Source of the DNA: JACQXM01 sp964569425
GTDB taxonomy: Bacteria; Planctomycetota; Phycisphaerae; UBA1845
DNA length: 16,563 bases
NCBI GenBank assembly: GCA_964569425.1
Contig: CAZMVD010000093.1
Coordinates: 1 to 16,563, forward strand
Reading direction: 5' to 3'
Both the position numbers and the translations under genes were made by a program. Positions 7,391 to 14,192 of the stretch are shown in pieces; within the stretch, counting starts at the first letter, position 1; each line of letters begins with the position of its first letter. A model generated the notes under the pieces. The model had not been told where the DNA came from, did no database searches, and worked only from the letters and a program-made list of their open reading frames with translations.

Positions 7391-7418
7391 TTTCGACCGC
7401 GCGAGGGTGGAGTATAAT
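7391..7418 (+). promoter_or_regulatory. Candidate promoter of the small lipoprotein gene
   Basis: A perfect TATAAT (7413-7418) has a weak -35 box TTTCGA (7391-7396) at 16 bases. It lies 67 bases ahead of the ATG at 7485. Confidence 0.45.
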
Positions 7419-7439
7419 CCTTCCGGGGCCAACCCTGAA
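7411..7439 (-). promoter_or_regulatory. Candidate mutL promoter, overlapping the divergent one
   Basis: On the minus strand TATACT (7416-7411) is preceded, at 17 bases, by TTCAGG. The -10 box shares its bases with the plus-strand TATAAT of the divergent gene, so the two promoters could not be occupied at once. This is seen as a pattern only. Confidence 0.35.
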
Positions 7440-7471
7440 GCGGTCGATTGCGGTGGAAACGGAAACCCATT

Positions 7472-7477
7472 GAGGAG
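7472..7477 (+). promoter_or_regulatory. Ribosome binding site deciding the start at 7485
   Basis: GAGGAG lies 7 bases before ATG 7485. The frame is open upstream to 7338, but this site and the signal sequence that follows fix the start. Confidence 0.7.
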
Positions 7478-7484
7478 CGTGCTC

Positions 7485-7889
7485 ATGCGGCGAATGAAAA
7501 CGATCAAAAGGCTGGGCGGGTCAGCGGCGGTGATCGGCGCCGCGGTGGTGCTGGCGCTCGGCGCCCATGGCTGCCGCCAGGCGGAAGAAGAGGTGGACAT
7601 ACTGACCTTGCAGGGCAAGATTGAAAAAGTCGACGCCAAACCCGATGGCACCGGCACGGTGACGATTTCCTATTACAACGAAAAGCACGGCGAAGAGATG
7701 GTCGGCACCGGCGCAATCACCCGCGAAACGGAGATCATGGTCAACGGCGTGATGGCGGGCATGGGCGATCTGCGGATCGGCGACCAGGCTCGAGGAGAGG
7801 TACGCATCAACAAGCGCGGCAAGGAGCGAAGGCAAATCGCGCTGAAAATCTACGTCGAACGCGCCGAAACCGCTCCCCGCGGCGATTAG
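7485..7889 (+). CDS. Small exported protein, putative lipoprotein
   Basis: The 134-residue product has a basic N-terminus (MRRMKTIKRLGG), a hydrophobic segment (SAAVIGAAVVLALGA) and a Cys at residue 30 in GAHGC. That Cys could be lipid-modified, but the His at -2 makes the lipobox weak. The mature part (about 35-130) looks like a compact beta-barrel: ILTLQGKIEKVDA, GTVTISYYNE, then TRETEIMVNGVMAGMGDLRI and GDQARGEVRINK. Similar small OB-like or DUF proteins occur in planctomycetes, but I cannot name a family or function. GAGGAG at 7472-7477 and TATAAT at 7413-7418 support the start. It is divergent from mutL. Confidence 0.7.
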   Translation: MRRMKTIKRLGGSAAVIGAAVVLALGAHGCRQAEEEVDILTLQGKIEKVDAKPDGTGTVTISYYNEKHGEEMVGTGAITRETEIMVNGVMAGMGDLRIGDQARGEVRINKRGKERRQIALKIYVERAETAPRGD

Positions 7890-8057
7890 CAATCGATGAC
7901 CAGGCGAACCGCGGGTTCTGCTTCCCTTGACGCTTCGTCTCAGGGGCAGCCCGCGCGAATCAACCGAAGTCTGAAACCCATGCCGTGCGAATCTCTTGAA
8001 ATCTCTGGCCAAACGAGCCGCAAGCTTCAGCCTGCGCGGACCTTCCCTCCTCGTGCC

Positions 8058-8957
8058 ATGATCCTGCTTCATGTATTGGCAGCGTTATCATGCCCGATGC
8101 CCCCACCAACCGCCGCCGCGGAAACCACCCTCGTCATCGCCGGCTCGGAGCGAATGCGCCCCACGCTGGAAGCTCTCGCCGCGCGATTCTCCGAAGATCA
8201 TCCCGGAATCACGATCGACATCCGCGGCGGCGGATCCGGCCGGGCGGTGCCCGCGCTGCTCGACGGCTCGGCCCAGGTCGGTGCGGTGGCCCGGCCGGCG
8301 ACCGACGCGGAACATGACCTTGTTCGTAGAACCACGGGCAAGGAATTGATGGCCTTCCCGATCGGTTTAGATGCTGTGGCCGTGTATGTGCGGCCCGACA
8401 ACCCCCTGACCGCGCTGAGCCTGGAACAGGTTTCAGGCATTCTGGCGCTCACCATTCCCACCTGGGAAGATCTGGGCATCGACCCCAAAGGCACCGCCCT
8501 GCATCAGCACGGACCGGAGTGCGAGCACGATCCGAACCGCAAGATCCCCATCGAGCTGCAATTGCCGGGAGACGTACTCGGCGCGGCCGGTGTGCTGCGC
8601 CTGCGCTGCCTGCGCGGAGCGGAGTGGCCCCGGATGTTCGAGCGGCACCAATCGGCGGATTCCCTGCTGGCCGCGGTGCGTGCCGACGCCAACGCCCTCG
8701 CCATGGCCGGATGGGGCGCGACCGCGGGCGTTCGGGTGATTCCCCTCTCGGCCGGCGGTGACAAACAAGTGGCACCCACGCGCGCGACCCTGCGGGACCG
8801 CGCCTACCCGTTGACGCACTATGTTTACTTGTTGTTTATCGCTCCTCCGCAGGGCGCAGGCCGCGAACTCTTGATGTGGTCGCTCAGCGCCGAGGGTCAA
8901 GCCGTCGTCGGTAGTGCCGCAGGCTCTATGGTCGCGATCCCCCAGATTGCCAGATAA
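8058..8957 (+). CDS. PstS-like periplasmic solute-binding protein, atypical
   Basis: The product is 299 residues from ATG at 8058, which places a hydrophobic leader (MILLHVLAALSC) in front of a short mature part starting near AAAET. Upstream in-frame starts at 7896 and 7980 exist and no Shine-Dalgarno sequence favours any. The domain resembles phosphate-binding PstS (PBP-like fold): VIAGSERMRPTLEALAARFS, then GGGSGRAVPALLDGSAQVG, with AYPLTHYVYLLF and LLMWSLSAEGQAV at the C-terminal end. The middle is unusual. After LTIPTWEDLGIDP it has HQHGPECEH (residues 149-157), two His, a Cys and another His that resemble a metal site, and it lacks the R..GSGT ligand loop expected of PstS. There is no permease or ATPase gene nearby, so transport is not supported. 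It may be an orphan binding or sensing protein. Confidence 0.7.
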   Translation: MILLHVLAALSCPMPPPTAAAETTLVIAGSERMRPTLEALAARFSEDHPGITIDIRGGGSGRAVPALLDGSAQVGAVARPATDAEHDLVRRTTGKELMAFPIGLDAVAVYVRPDNPLTALSLEQVSGILALTIPTWEDLGIDPKGTALHQHGPECEHDPNRKIPIELQLPGDVLGAAGVLRLRCLRGAEWPRMFERHQSADSLLAAVRADANALAMAGWGATAGVRVIPLSAGGDKQVAPTRATLRDRAYPLTHYVYLLFIAPPQGAGRELLMWSLSAEGQAVVGSAAGSMVAIPQIAR

Positions 8958-9097
8958 CGGCATCGCAAATGGATGGGCTCTTGAGGGGGTACCATGCGGC
9001 CACAATAGCAGTATCGCAAACCGTTGCGAATCGATGAGTTCATTGCCATAGATTCCGCTCGTCTGCGATGCGGGGGAACTCCCGTTTCTGCAAGAAA

Positions 9098-9139
9098 TGG
9101 AGCCGGCGAGTGCTTCGGCACACTCTGGAAGCGGCTCCA
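9098..9139 (+). other. Strong stem-loop with UUCG tetraloop
   Basis: TGGAGCCG (9098-9105) pairs with CGGCTCCA (9132-9139) as an 8-bp outer stem. Inside, GTGC (9110-9113), TTCG (9114-9117) and GCAC (9118-9121) form a 4-bp stem closed by an extra-stable UUCG loop. Outward on the plus strand are AAAATCGGTTG and then TTTTT, and on the minus strand ATTTCTT, so it could be a weak terminator or an RNA structure. It is 141 bases past the stop of the PstS-like gene. Confidence 0.5.
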
Positions 9140-9146
9140 AAATCGG

Positions 9147-9175
9147 TTGTTTTTGGCGGCACGACCTGGTATCAT
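9147..9175 (+). promoter_or_regulatory. Candidate promoter of the propeller/TSP3 gene
   Basis: TTGTTT (9147-9152) and TATCAT (9170-9175) are spaced by 17 bases. It lies just after the UUCG hairpin and 118 bases before the GTG start. Confidence 0.4.
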
Positions 9176-9278
9176 GGATGGGTGCATCGGCGCCCCGTGC
9201 GGTCAGTTTGCCTTCGGCATCGCCGGGTCGGTCAGACCACCCGCGGGCTTAGCGACCGGGTGCCGACCGATGCACGTC

Positions 9279-9290
9279 GGAGGAGGTGGA
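9279..9290 (+). promoter_or_regulatory. Strong ribosome binding site deciding a GTG start
   Basis: GGAGGAGGTGGA contains AGGAGGT (9281-9287), 5 bases before GTG 9293. It overrides the longer upstream open frame and the internal ATG at 9323. Confidence 0.75.
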
Positions 9291-9292
9291 TC

Positions 9293-10858
9293 GTGCTACG
9301 CGGCGGAAACTTGTCTCCTTTTATGCTCTTTTGTCTCTGTTGGACTTCCTCACCCGTATTCGCCGTTCCGTGCGAGCTTCAGACCGTCAGACCGGCTCCC
9401 GTTCCGCCTAGTTCCTGGTTCGGCGCCGCACTGGATGTCCACGGCGGTTTCATGCTCGTTGGGGATGTGATTGGCGACGGTGCCGTGCCCGACAGTGGCA
9501 CAGCGCATCTTTTCCAAAGGTTAGGTATGGGATGGGAGTTGGCCGACACATTTGACGCTCCGGACGGAGCCTTCAATGACTTGTTTGGGTTTTCCGTTGC
9601 GATAGACGCGGATTCCGGGGTTGCCGTCATCGGAGCCTGGAATCACAGCGGTGCGGGTTTGAACACGGGTGCGGCGTATGTGTTTCGGCGAACCGGCGCG
9701 ATGTGGGGGTTCGAAGCCAAACTTGTGCCGTCCGATCCAATCTCGTTCACGTATTTCGGGTATTCGGTAGCCGTAGATGGCGACGTGCTCCTTGTGGGCG
9801 CACTGGGCTTGAACAGTGTATTCTCGTTTCGGTTTGATGGACTCGGTTGGAATGAAGAGCAGTTCATTCTGAGTCCCGATCCGGCGGGCAACGGGTTCGG
9901 TTCCGCGATCGCGCTGGACGGCGCCAGGGCTCTTATTGGGGCACCCGACGACGAGCATTGCGGACTGAACTGCGGATCGGCTTACGTTTTCGCCCATGAT
10001 GGTATCGCCTGGGTCGAAGAACAGAAACTCGTTGCGTTCGATGCGAACGCGCGTGATCACTTCGGCGCCGCGGTGGCTCTACAGGGGGACATGGCAATCG
10101 TTGGCGCACCGGCCGATCTCGCCCAATCCCAAGGAGGAGGGGCGGTTTATGCTTTCGCGTATGATGGCGCTCAATGGGAGCTACAGCAGCGAGTCTCTCC
10201 CTCTGACAGCGAGGAAGATGCCGCTTTCGGCACGAGCGTTTCGCTGCATGGGAGCCGACTCTTGGTGGGGGCGCCGTTCTTGGCCCACCCGTTCCCTGAG
10301 TTGGCCAGGGCCTATCTCTTCGACTTCGCCGGTGCCCAATGGACCGAAACGCTTCACTTTCTGCCGTATGACTCTCAACCGCACGATTCGTTTGGACGCC
10401 AGGTCGCGCTCACGGCCGAGCATGCCCTGGTCGGTACGGTCCTTACCACGGATCTGACCGATTCATCAGTTCGTATTTTCGCGCTCGATGGGGTCGACAG
10501 CGACGAAGATGGCTACTGCGATCCCTTTGACAACTGCCCGAATGTTCCAAATGCCAATCAGGAGGATGCAGATGACGACGGTGTCGGCGACGCGTGCGAT
10601 CAGTGTCCCGATGATCCCCTCAAGGTTCTCCCAGGTGTCTGTGGCTGCGGCATGGCCGACACCGGGGACACCGACCAGGACGGCACTCTTGATTGTGTCG
10701 ATGTCTGCCCGGGGGTAAGCGACACCTTGTTTGCGCCGAACTGCATTGGCGCCATTCCAACCGTGTCGCATTGGGGAATGGTCGTTCTGCTCCTGATGTT
10801 GTTGGTCGCGGGCAAGCTCCTCGCGCGCACCGGACAGCGGGGTCAGCTCATCTCCTGA
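9293..10858 (+). CDS. Secreted FG-GAP beta-propeller with TSP3 repeats and IPTL C-terminal sorting signal
   Basis: The 521-residue protein starts at GTG 9293, set by a strong ribosome binding site. A hydrophobic leader (residues 9-24, PFMLFCLCWTSSPVFA) acts as signal peptide. Residues about 42-400 contain seven FG-GAP-like repeats with the pattern FG-x(2)-VA-x(5)-LVGAP. Their FG positions are near 43, 98, 155, 202, 257, 312 and 367, so the domain should be a complete seven-bladed propeller. Next are three acidic thrombospondin-type-3-like calcium repeats (DSDEDGYCDPFDNCP, DADDDGVGDACDQCP, DTDQDGTLDCVDVCP; 402-473). The C-terminus has IPTVSHWGM, a hydrophobic helix (VVLLLMLLVAG) and a basic end, the IPTL-CTERM type of surface-sorting tail, with His replacing the usual Glu/Gln. 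The protein is probably displayed on the cell surface. Its ligand is unknown. Confidence 0.85.
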   Translation: MLRGGNLSPFMLFCLCWTSSPVFAVPCELQTVRPAPVPPSSWFGAALDVHGGFMLVGDVIGDGAVPDSGTAHLFQRLGMGWELADTFDAPDGAFNDLFGFSVAIDADSGVAVIGAWNHSGAGLNTGAAYVFRRTGAMWGFEAKLVPSDPISFTYFGYSVAVDGDVLLVGALGLNSVFSFRFDGLGWNEEQFILSPDPAGNGFGSAIALDGARALIGAPDDEHCGLNCGSAYVFAHDGIAWVEEQKLVAFDANARDHFGAAVALQGDMAIVGAPADLAQSQGGGAVYAFAYDGAQWELQQRVSPSDSEEDAAFGTSVSLHGSRLLVGAPFLAHPFPELARAYLFDFAGAQWTETLHFLPYDSQPHDSFGRQVALTAEHALVGTVLTTDLTDSSVRIFALDGVDSDEDGYCDPFDNCPNVPNANQEDADDDGVGDACDQCPDDPLKVLPGVCGCGMADTGDTDQDGTLDCVDVCPGVSDTLFAPNCIGAIPTVSHWGMVVLLLMLLVAGKLLARTGQRGQLIS

Positions 10859-10891
10859 CGATCTTGAGCCACTCCTGCACCCCATAACTGG

Positions 10892-11947
10892 CTATTTCGT
10901 AGCGTAAAGAGCCTCCCACACCGCATCGGCGATCAGGCCGTGGGCTTCGGGGTTTGGGTGGGCGTCGGCACGGTGAACCACCAAGTGGGCCGAATCCTGC
11001 CCGGCAAACAGGGGGCCCAGGTCCAGTACGCGAACCTCGCGTTCGCGAAAGAAACGCGCCACCTGCTCATGGATCCGTTCCGCCACAAACCGCTCTCCCG
11101 TGGTCCTCAAGAAGGGTAGCAACACCACTCGAAGCTCCACGTTCTTTTCGCGGCACAGGCGCACCACGGTATCGAGCTGCTCCTGGTGCATCCGCCAGAT
11201 CTGCGGGTCGTCGTAGCCCCGCGCCAGCCAGTCGAAGTAGCCCACCACCGTCGGCGCCCGCGGCGCCACGTACTGCCGGTAGAGGTAGTCCACCAGGCAC
11301 GAACTGTCCGGGTTGATCAGCGTCGGCTGCGGCGGCTGCCGGGGGTTGAAGTCGGGCGTGACGGGTATCAGCCGCTCGATGTCATTCGGAACGTAACACA
11401 ACACGATTTCGTCAGCCGCGTAGGCGTCGACCATGCTGGCGATCGCCGGAAGCTGCCCGTCCGTGCCCCACCCCGGTTTCGACACGTTCATCACTTCGAC
11501 CGCGCCGGGTCGGTCGCGGTCGAAGCGCGCCTGGAGTCGCTCGGTGAACCGGTCGGCCACGTCTTCGATGCCCCAACCGTAGGCGAACGAATCGCCGATG
11601 AACGCGATCCGCCTCCCGCCCGGCGCTTTCTCAGTCCGCCATTCGCGGTCCCGGCACCCCAGCGAATTGAGGTTCGTATACAAGGCAAACCAGCGCCGCG
11701 CCGGCAGCGACACGCCGAAGGCGTCGGTCCGCACACAAACGAAGCGAAAATAACTCTCGCCCGCCAGCGCCACTGCACCCACCAGGCAGACAAAAACGAG
11801 GGCGTTTCCCGCAATCAACCGGAACCGCGGGCGCCGGGCCCGCGGATAGTACTTAAAGAAACACCAGGTATGGATCACCAGCGAGAGGAACAGCAGCCAC
11901 CACAATAGATAGTCGAGCAGGTAGCCAAACACGCCGCTGGTGAGCAT
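10892..11947 (-). CDS. Membrane-anchored SGNH/GDSL-type hydrolase
   Basis: The 351-residue protein has two N-terminal transmembrane helices (about 8-31 and 46-63) and then an SGNH domain. All four SGNH blocks are present: FIGDSFAYGWG (Ser120 nucleophile), KPGWGTDGQ (Gly block), YVPNDIE (Asn188) and ADAHPNPEAH (Asp328, His330). Such enzymes hydrolyse or transfer acyl groups on sugars, lipids or peptides, and membrane-linked forms often act on cell-envelope polysaccharides. Because the helices are N-terminal, the catalytic domain probably faces the periplasm. The ATG (11947-11945) shares one base with the nadC stop (TGATG), so translation is coupled, though the function is unlikely to be in NAD synthesis. 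The substrate is unknown. Confidence 0.85.
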   Translation of the reverse strand: MLTSGVFGYLLDYLLWWLLFLSLVIHTWCFFKYYPRARRPRFRLIAGNALVFVCLVGAVALAGESYFRFVCVRTDAFGVSLPARRWFALYTNLNSLGCRDREWRTEKAPGGRRIAFIGDSFAYGWGIEDVADRFTERLQARFDRDRPGAVEVMNVSKPGWGTDGQLPAIASMVDAYAADEIVLCYVPNDIERLIPVTPDFNPRQPPQPTLINPDSSCLVDYLYRQYVAPRAPTVVGYFDWLARGYDDPQIWRMHQEQLDTVVRLCREKNVELRVVLLPFLRTTGERFVAERIHEQVARFFREREVRVLDLGPLFAGQDSAHLVVHRADAHPNPEAHGLIADAVWEALYATK

Positions 11948-12831
11948 CAAACGCGCTCCAGCGACAGGTCCAGCGCTGACGCGGAGTGCGTCAACGCGCC
12001 CACGGAAATGCGCTCCACCCCGGTTTCGGCCACCTCACGCACATTGTCCAGCGTAATACCCCCGGATGCCTCGAATTCGATCTTGCCGCGCAGGCCCAGC
12101 GCCGCGCGGAGGGCCACGGCTTCGCGCAGCTCTTCGATCGTGAAGTTGTCCAACAGAATCATGTCCAGGCCGACTACCTTGAGCAGTTCCTCGACCTCCT
12201 CAACGGTCTGGGCCTCAACTTCGATGAAGGTCGGTTGCGTCGTGGCCCGATCGAGCCGGTTCAGCATGTGGAATACCGTCGCGGCAAGTCGCCCGGGCTC
12301 CACTCCGGATAAGTGATTGTCTTTGATTAACACCGCGTCATACAACCCATTGCGGTGGTTGATGCCTCCCCCGCAACGAACGGCGTATTTATCGAGGACC
12401 CGCCAGCCGGGCACCGTCTTGCGCGTGTCGCAGATGGCCGCACCGGTTCCGCCCACGGCGTCTACGTAACGCCGCGTCAGCGAAGCCACGCCGCACAAGC
12501 GCTGCAGGAAGTTGAGGAACACACGTTCGGCGGCCAGCAGCGACGGCAAAGAACCTCTGAGCATGCCCAATTCGGCAGGTGCGGACCGAATCAATGCCCC
12601 ATCCGAAACACCGGGCGTCCACTCCAGCGCAATGTTCGGATCGAACGCGTGGAGCACCGGGGCGGCGACCCCCAATCCTGCGAACACGCCGACTTGTTTG
12701 GCCAGCAATTGAAAGGAGACGTCGTCATGCTGTGGGTCCAGCAGGCGAGTGGTACAGTCGCCTTCGCCCAGGTCTTCCTGGCGCGCCAGAGCGATCAGGG
12801 CCGTCAAACGCGGGTCCAACGCAAGGGTCAT
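11947..12831 (-). CDS. nadC: Nicotinate-nucleotide pyrophosphorylase (quinolinate phosphoribosyltransferase)
   Basis: NadC (EC 2.4.2.19) converts quinolinate and PRPP into nicotinate mononucleotide, CO2 and diphosphate, in de novo NAD synthesis in the cytoplasm. The 294 residues fit the family size. Diagnostic motifs are LGEGDCTTRLL at the N-terminus, ERVFLNFLQRLCGVASLT (102-119), CDTRKTVPGWRVLDKYAVR (R137, K138), GGGINHRNGLYDAVLIKDNH (H159, R160, K170), FIEVEAQT (E204, E206), ILLDN (D228) and EASGGI. The start is ATG at 12831, directly before MTLALDPRLTALIALARQED; the frame is open upstream to 12921 but that part is Arg-rich and not conserved. No clear Shine-Dalgarno sequence is seen. No nadA or nadB is nearby, and the gene is coupled to the SGNH hydrolase gene. 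Confidence 0.96.
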   Translation of the reverse strand: MTLALDPRLTALIALARQEDLGEGDCTTRLLDPQHDDVSFQLLAKQVGVFAGLGVAAPVLHAFDPNIALEWTPGVSDGALIRSAPAELGMLRGSLPSLLAAERVFLNFLQRLCGVASLTRRYVDAVGGTGAAICDTRKTVPGWRVLDKYAVRCGGGINHRNGLYDAVLIKDNHLSGVEPGRLAATVFHMLNRLDRATTQPTFIEVEAQTVEEVEELLKVVGLDMILLDNFTIEELREAVALRAALGLRGKIEFEASGGITLDNVREVAETGVERISVGALTHSASALDLSLERV

Positions 12832-12963
12832 GGGAGCGATTCTTAGCCAGCGAAGGCCATCTGGCAAGCCGGAATTCAATGGTCGGAGCCGCCGGCTCGG
12901 GGCGCGGTCAGCACACCGCATGGTCGGGGTCGCGGCTTATGGGCTTGAGCGCCGCCGTTCCCA

Positions 12964-12991
12964 GGCGTTACTGCGCTGGGGCGCAAACGCC
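12964..12991. other. 11-bp stem-loop with 2-base bulge
   Basis: GGCGTT (12964-12969) pairs with AACGCC (12986-12991) and TGCGC (12972-12976) with GCGCA (12981-12985), with an AC bulge and a TGGG loop. No T-tract follows on either strand. It could be an RNA structure or a protein-binding inverted repeat. Confidence 0.35.
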
Positions 12992-13103
12992 AAGTCGAAT
13001 TGGAGCCGAGTCGCAGATCACTCGGCGGGCGGGTACTCCAACGGCTTCAGATTGCGCGAACCTGTCGATTTCCGGAAATGAGCGAACCGCGGCCGGTCGA
13101 ATG

Positions 13104-13112
13104 TGGTATACT
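13104..13112 (+). promoter_or_regulatory. Extended -10 promoter candidate
   Basis: TGGTATACT is a TGn-extended TATACT -10 box 57 bases ahead of the ATG at 13170, with no recognisable -35 box. Extended -10 promoters often manage without one. Confidence 0.5.
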
Positions 13113-13157
13113 AAATAACGCTGGCTCGCGACACGTCCGCGTTCGACAATCAGCACC

Positions 13158-13164
13158 GGGGAGG
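13158..13164 (+). promoter_or_regulatory. Ribosome binding site for the SpoIIE-like gene
   Basis: GGGGAGG lies 5 bases before ATG 13170 and fixes the start. Confidence 0.7.
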
Positions 13165-13169
13165 TTGTC

Positions 13170-14036
13170 ATGAAGCAGTCTTCAGATTTCCCACGTTCCA
13201 GTTCCACTCCGGAGATGATCGACGCCCTTCGCCAGGTCGATTCTCAGTTTTCCCTGCATTCGATGTACCATTGGCCCGGCCTTAGAGTCATCTTTCGACA
13301 CCGCGCGCCTGCCAAGGACTTTCCGGAGTTTCACGACGTGTTGCAGGGCGCCCACGGTCGCATCCTGTTCGTTCTTGGTGCCCTGGAAGGCCCGGAATTC
13401 GAGTCCGAGATCGTTAGACTTGAACTCCTGGCGTTGATTCGTGGAATTGGTGCAACTGCAAAATCCGCTGCAAGGGTGGCGCGCTTGGTTCGGGAGCCGC
13501 TGGAGCGGTTGAATCGGGGCCGGGTAACCGGGGTTTACTGCCACTTCTTCTGCGGCCTGGTCGATCGCGCGTACACGCAAATGGCCTATTGTCAGGCGGG
13601 AAATGCGGCCTGGCTCTCCCTTGTTTCGCCCAAGGGCGTCTTCCGGTCGAAGCCCACCGGTGACAAACTGGGCCTCTTGACCAATGGCGAACTGGGCGAA
13701 TCGGTGGTTGCTCTTTCCGGCGTGGAACGGCTGATTCTGGGCACCGGGCGGGACGAGGCTGCCGGACCAGGCACTAAGTCTGCCTTTGGCGACTGGGCGA
13801 CCGACGTTTGGCGTGATCCCCCACCAACGCTGGAATCGTCGCTTGTGACGGGAGGATTCAGATCGGACGTCGCCAAGTCCACGGATTGGCGGGCGGTTCA
13901 AACGGCGAATGCCCAGGTCATGGTCGAGTTAAGCCGGTCGACAGCGGGAGAATGGGGACCGTTCGCGTGTGAGCAAGTCAGGAAGTGCCAAGAATCGTCC
14001 GATCTATCTCTCGACCCTTGTGTGTTTCTCGGTTAG
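13170..14036 (+). CDS. SpoIIE/PP2C-like domain protein, probable pseudophosphatase
   Basis: The 288-residue protein aligns by eye to the SpoIIE phosphatase domain over residues 33-200. PGLRVIFRHRAPAKDFPEFHDV matches the family's rpArevGGDfyDv region. RILFVLGALEGPEFESEI matches the lalvigDvsGkGvpAA segment. VYCHFFCGLVDRAYTQMAYC and QAGNAAWLSLVSPKG match the flavldpetgrltyanAGh segment. KLGLLTNGELGESVVALSGV and ERLILGTGRDEA match LGl...GD.LlLYTDGvtEa. Several metal-coordinating residues are gone. GGD becomes FPE (E53, though D56 remains), the Asp of DvSG becomes Gly70, and the Asp of YTDG becomes Gly193. It is therefore unlikely to dephosphorylate protein and may act as a binding partner in a partner-switching system. 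The last 90 residues (201-288) have no recognised domain. Its neighbours do not include a kinase or an anti-sigma antagonist. Being so divergent, the family call is strong by pattern but should be checked by profile search. Confidence 0.75.
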   Translation: MKQSSDFPRSSSTPEMIDALRQVDSQFSLHSMYHWPGLRVIFRHRAPAKDFPEFHDVLQGAHGRILFVLGALEGPEFESEIVRLELLALIRGIGATAKSAARVARLVREPLERLNRGRVTGVYCHFFCGLVDRAYTQMAYCQAGNAAWLSLVSPKGVFRSKPTGDKLGLLTNGELGESVVALSGVERLILGTGRDEAAGPGTKSAFGDWATDVWRDPPPTLESSLVTGGFRSDVAKSTDWRAVQTANAQVMVELSRSTAGEWGPFACEQVRKCQESSDLSLDPCVFLG

Positions 14037-14063
14037 TATTTTGCCGTTGCTGCCACTCGGGGG

Positions 14064-14081
14064 CCGGTCGCCTTCGACCGG
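14064..14081 (+). other. Hairpin after the SpoIIE-like gene
   Basis: CCGGTCG (14064-14070) and CGACCGG (14075-14081) form a perfect 7-bp stem with a CCTT loop, 27 bases past the stop codon at 14036. No T-tract follows, so it may be a transcript-stabilising hairpin or a weak terminator. Confidence 0.4.
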
Positions 14082-14192
14082 AGGCTCTCCCGCTCTTCCC
14101 GCACGATGGTTGACCACGGCAGAGGTTGTTGGCGCATGAACGCCGGGTTCGCCCGGCACTCGCCGGGAGTTCCGGCGGAAACGGACAAATCG

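Larger units (their letters stand above)
8958..9292. other. Gene-free region with hairpin and promoter candidate
   Basis: This stretch of about 335 bases holds no credible gene. It contains a short hairpin (TCGCAA/TTGCGA, 9014-9029), the UUCG stem-loop at 9098-9139, a promoter candidate at 9147-9175 and the ribosome binding site at 9279-9290. The open frame running from 9068 into the next gene is Arg-rich and not protein-like up to the GTG at 9293. Confidence 0.6.
12832..13169. other. Gene-free divergent intergenic region
   Basis: This region of 338 bases separates nadC (minus) from the SpoIIE-like gene (plus). Open frames through it are Arg- and Ser-rich shadows. It holds a hairpin at 12964-12991, an extended -10 at 13104-13112 and the ribosome binding site at 13158-13164. 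I do not see a clear nadC promoter or an operator. Confidence 0.5.

Noticed and set aside
9068..9292. N-terminal extension of the propeller protein from ATG 9068
   Set aside because: It is Arg-rich, not protein-like, and would bury the signal peptide; the strong ribosome binding site favours GTG 9293.
12749..13081. 110-residue plus-strand open frame overlapping nadC
   Set aside because: Its first part is antisense to nadC and the rest is Arg/Ser-rich with no domain; it is a shadow frame.
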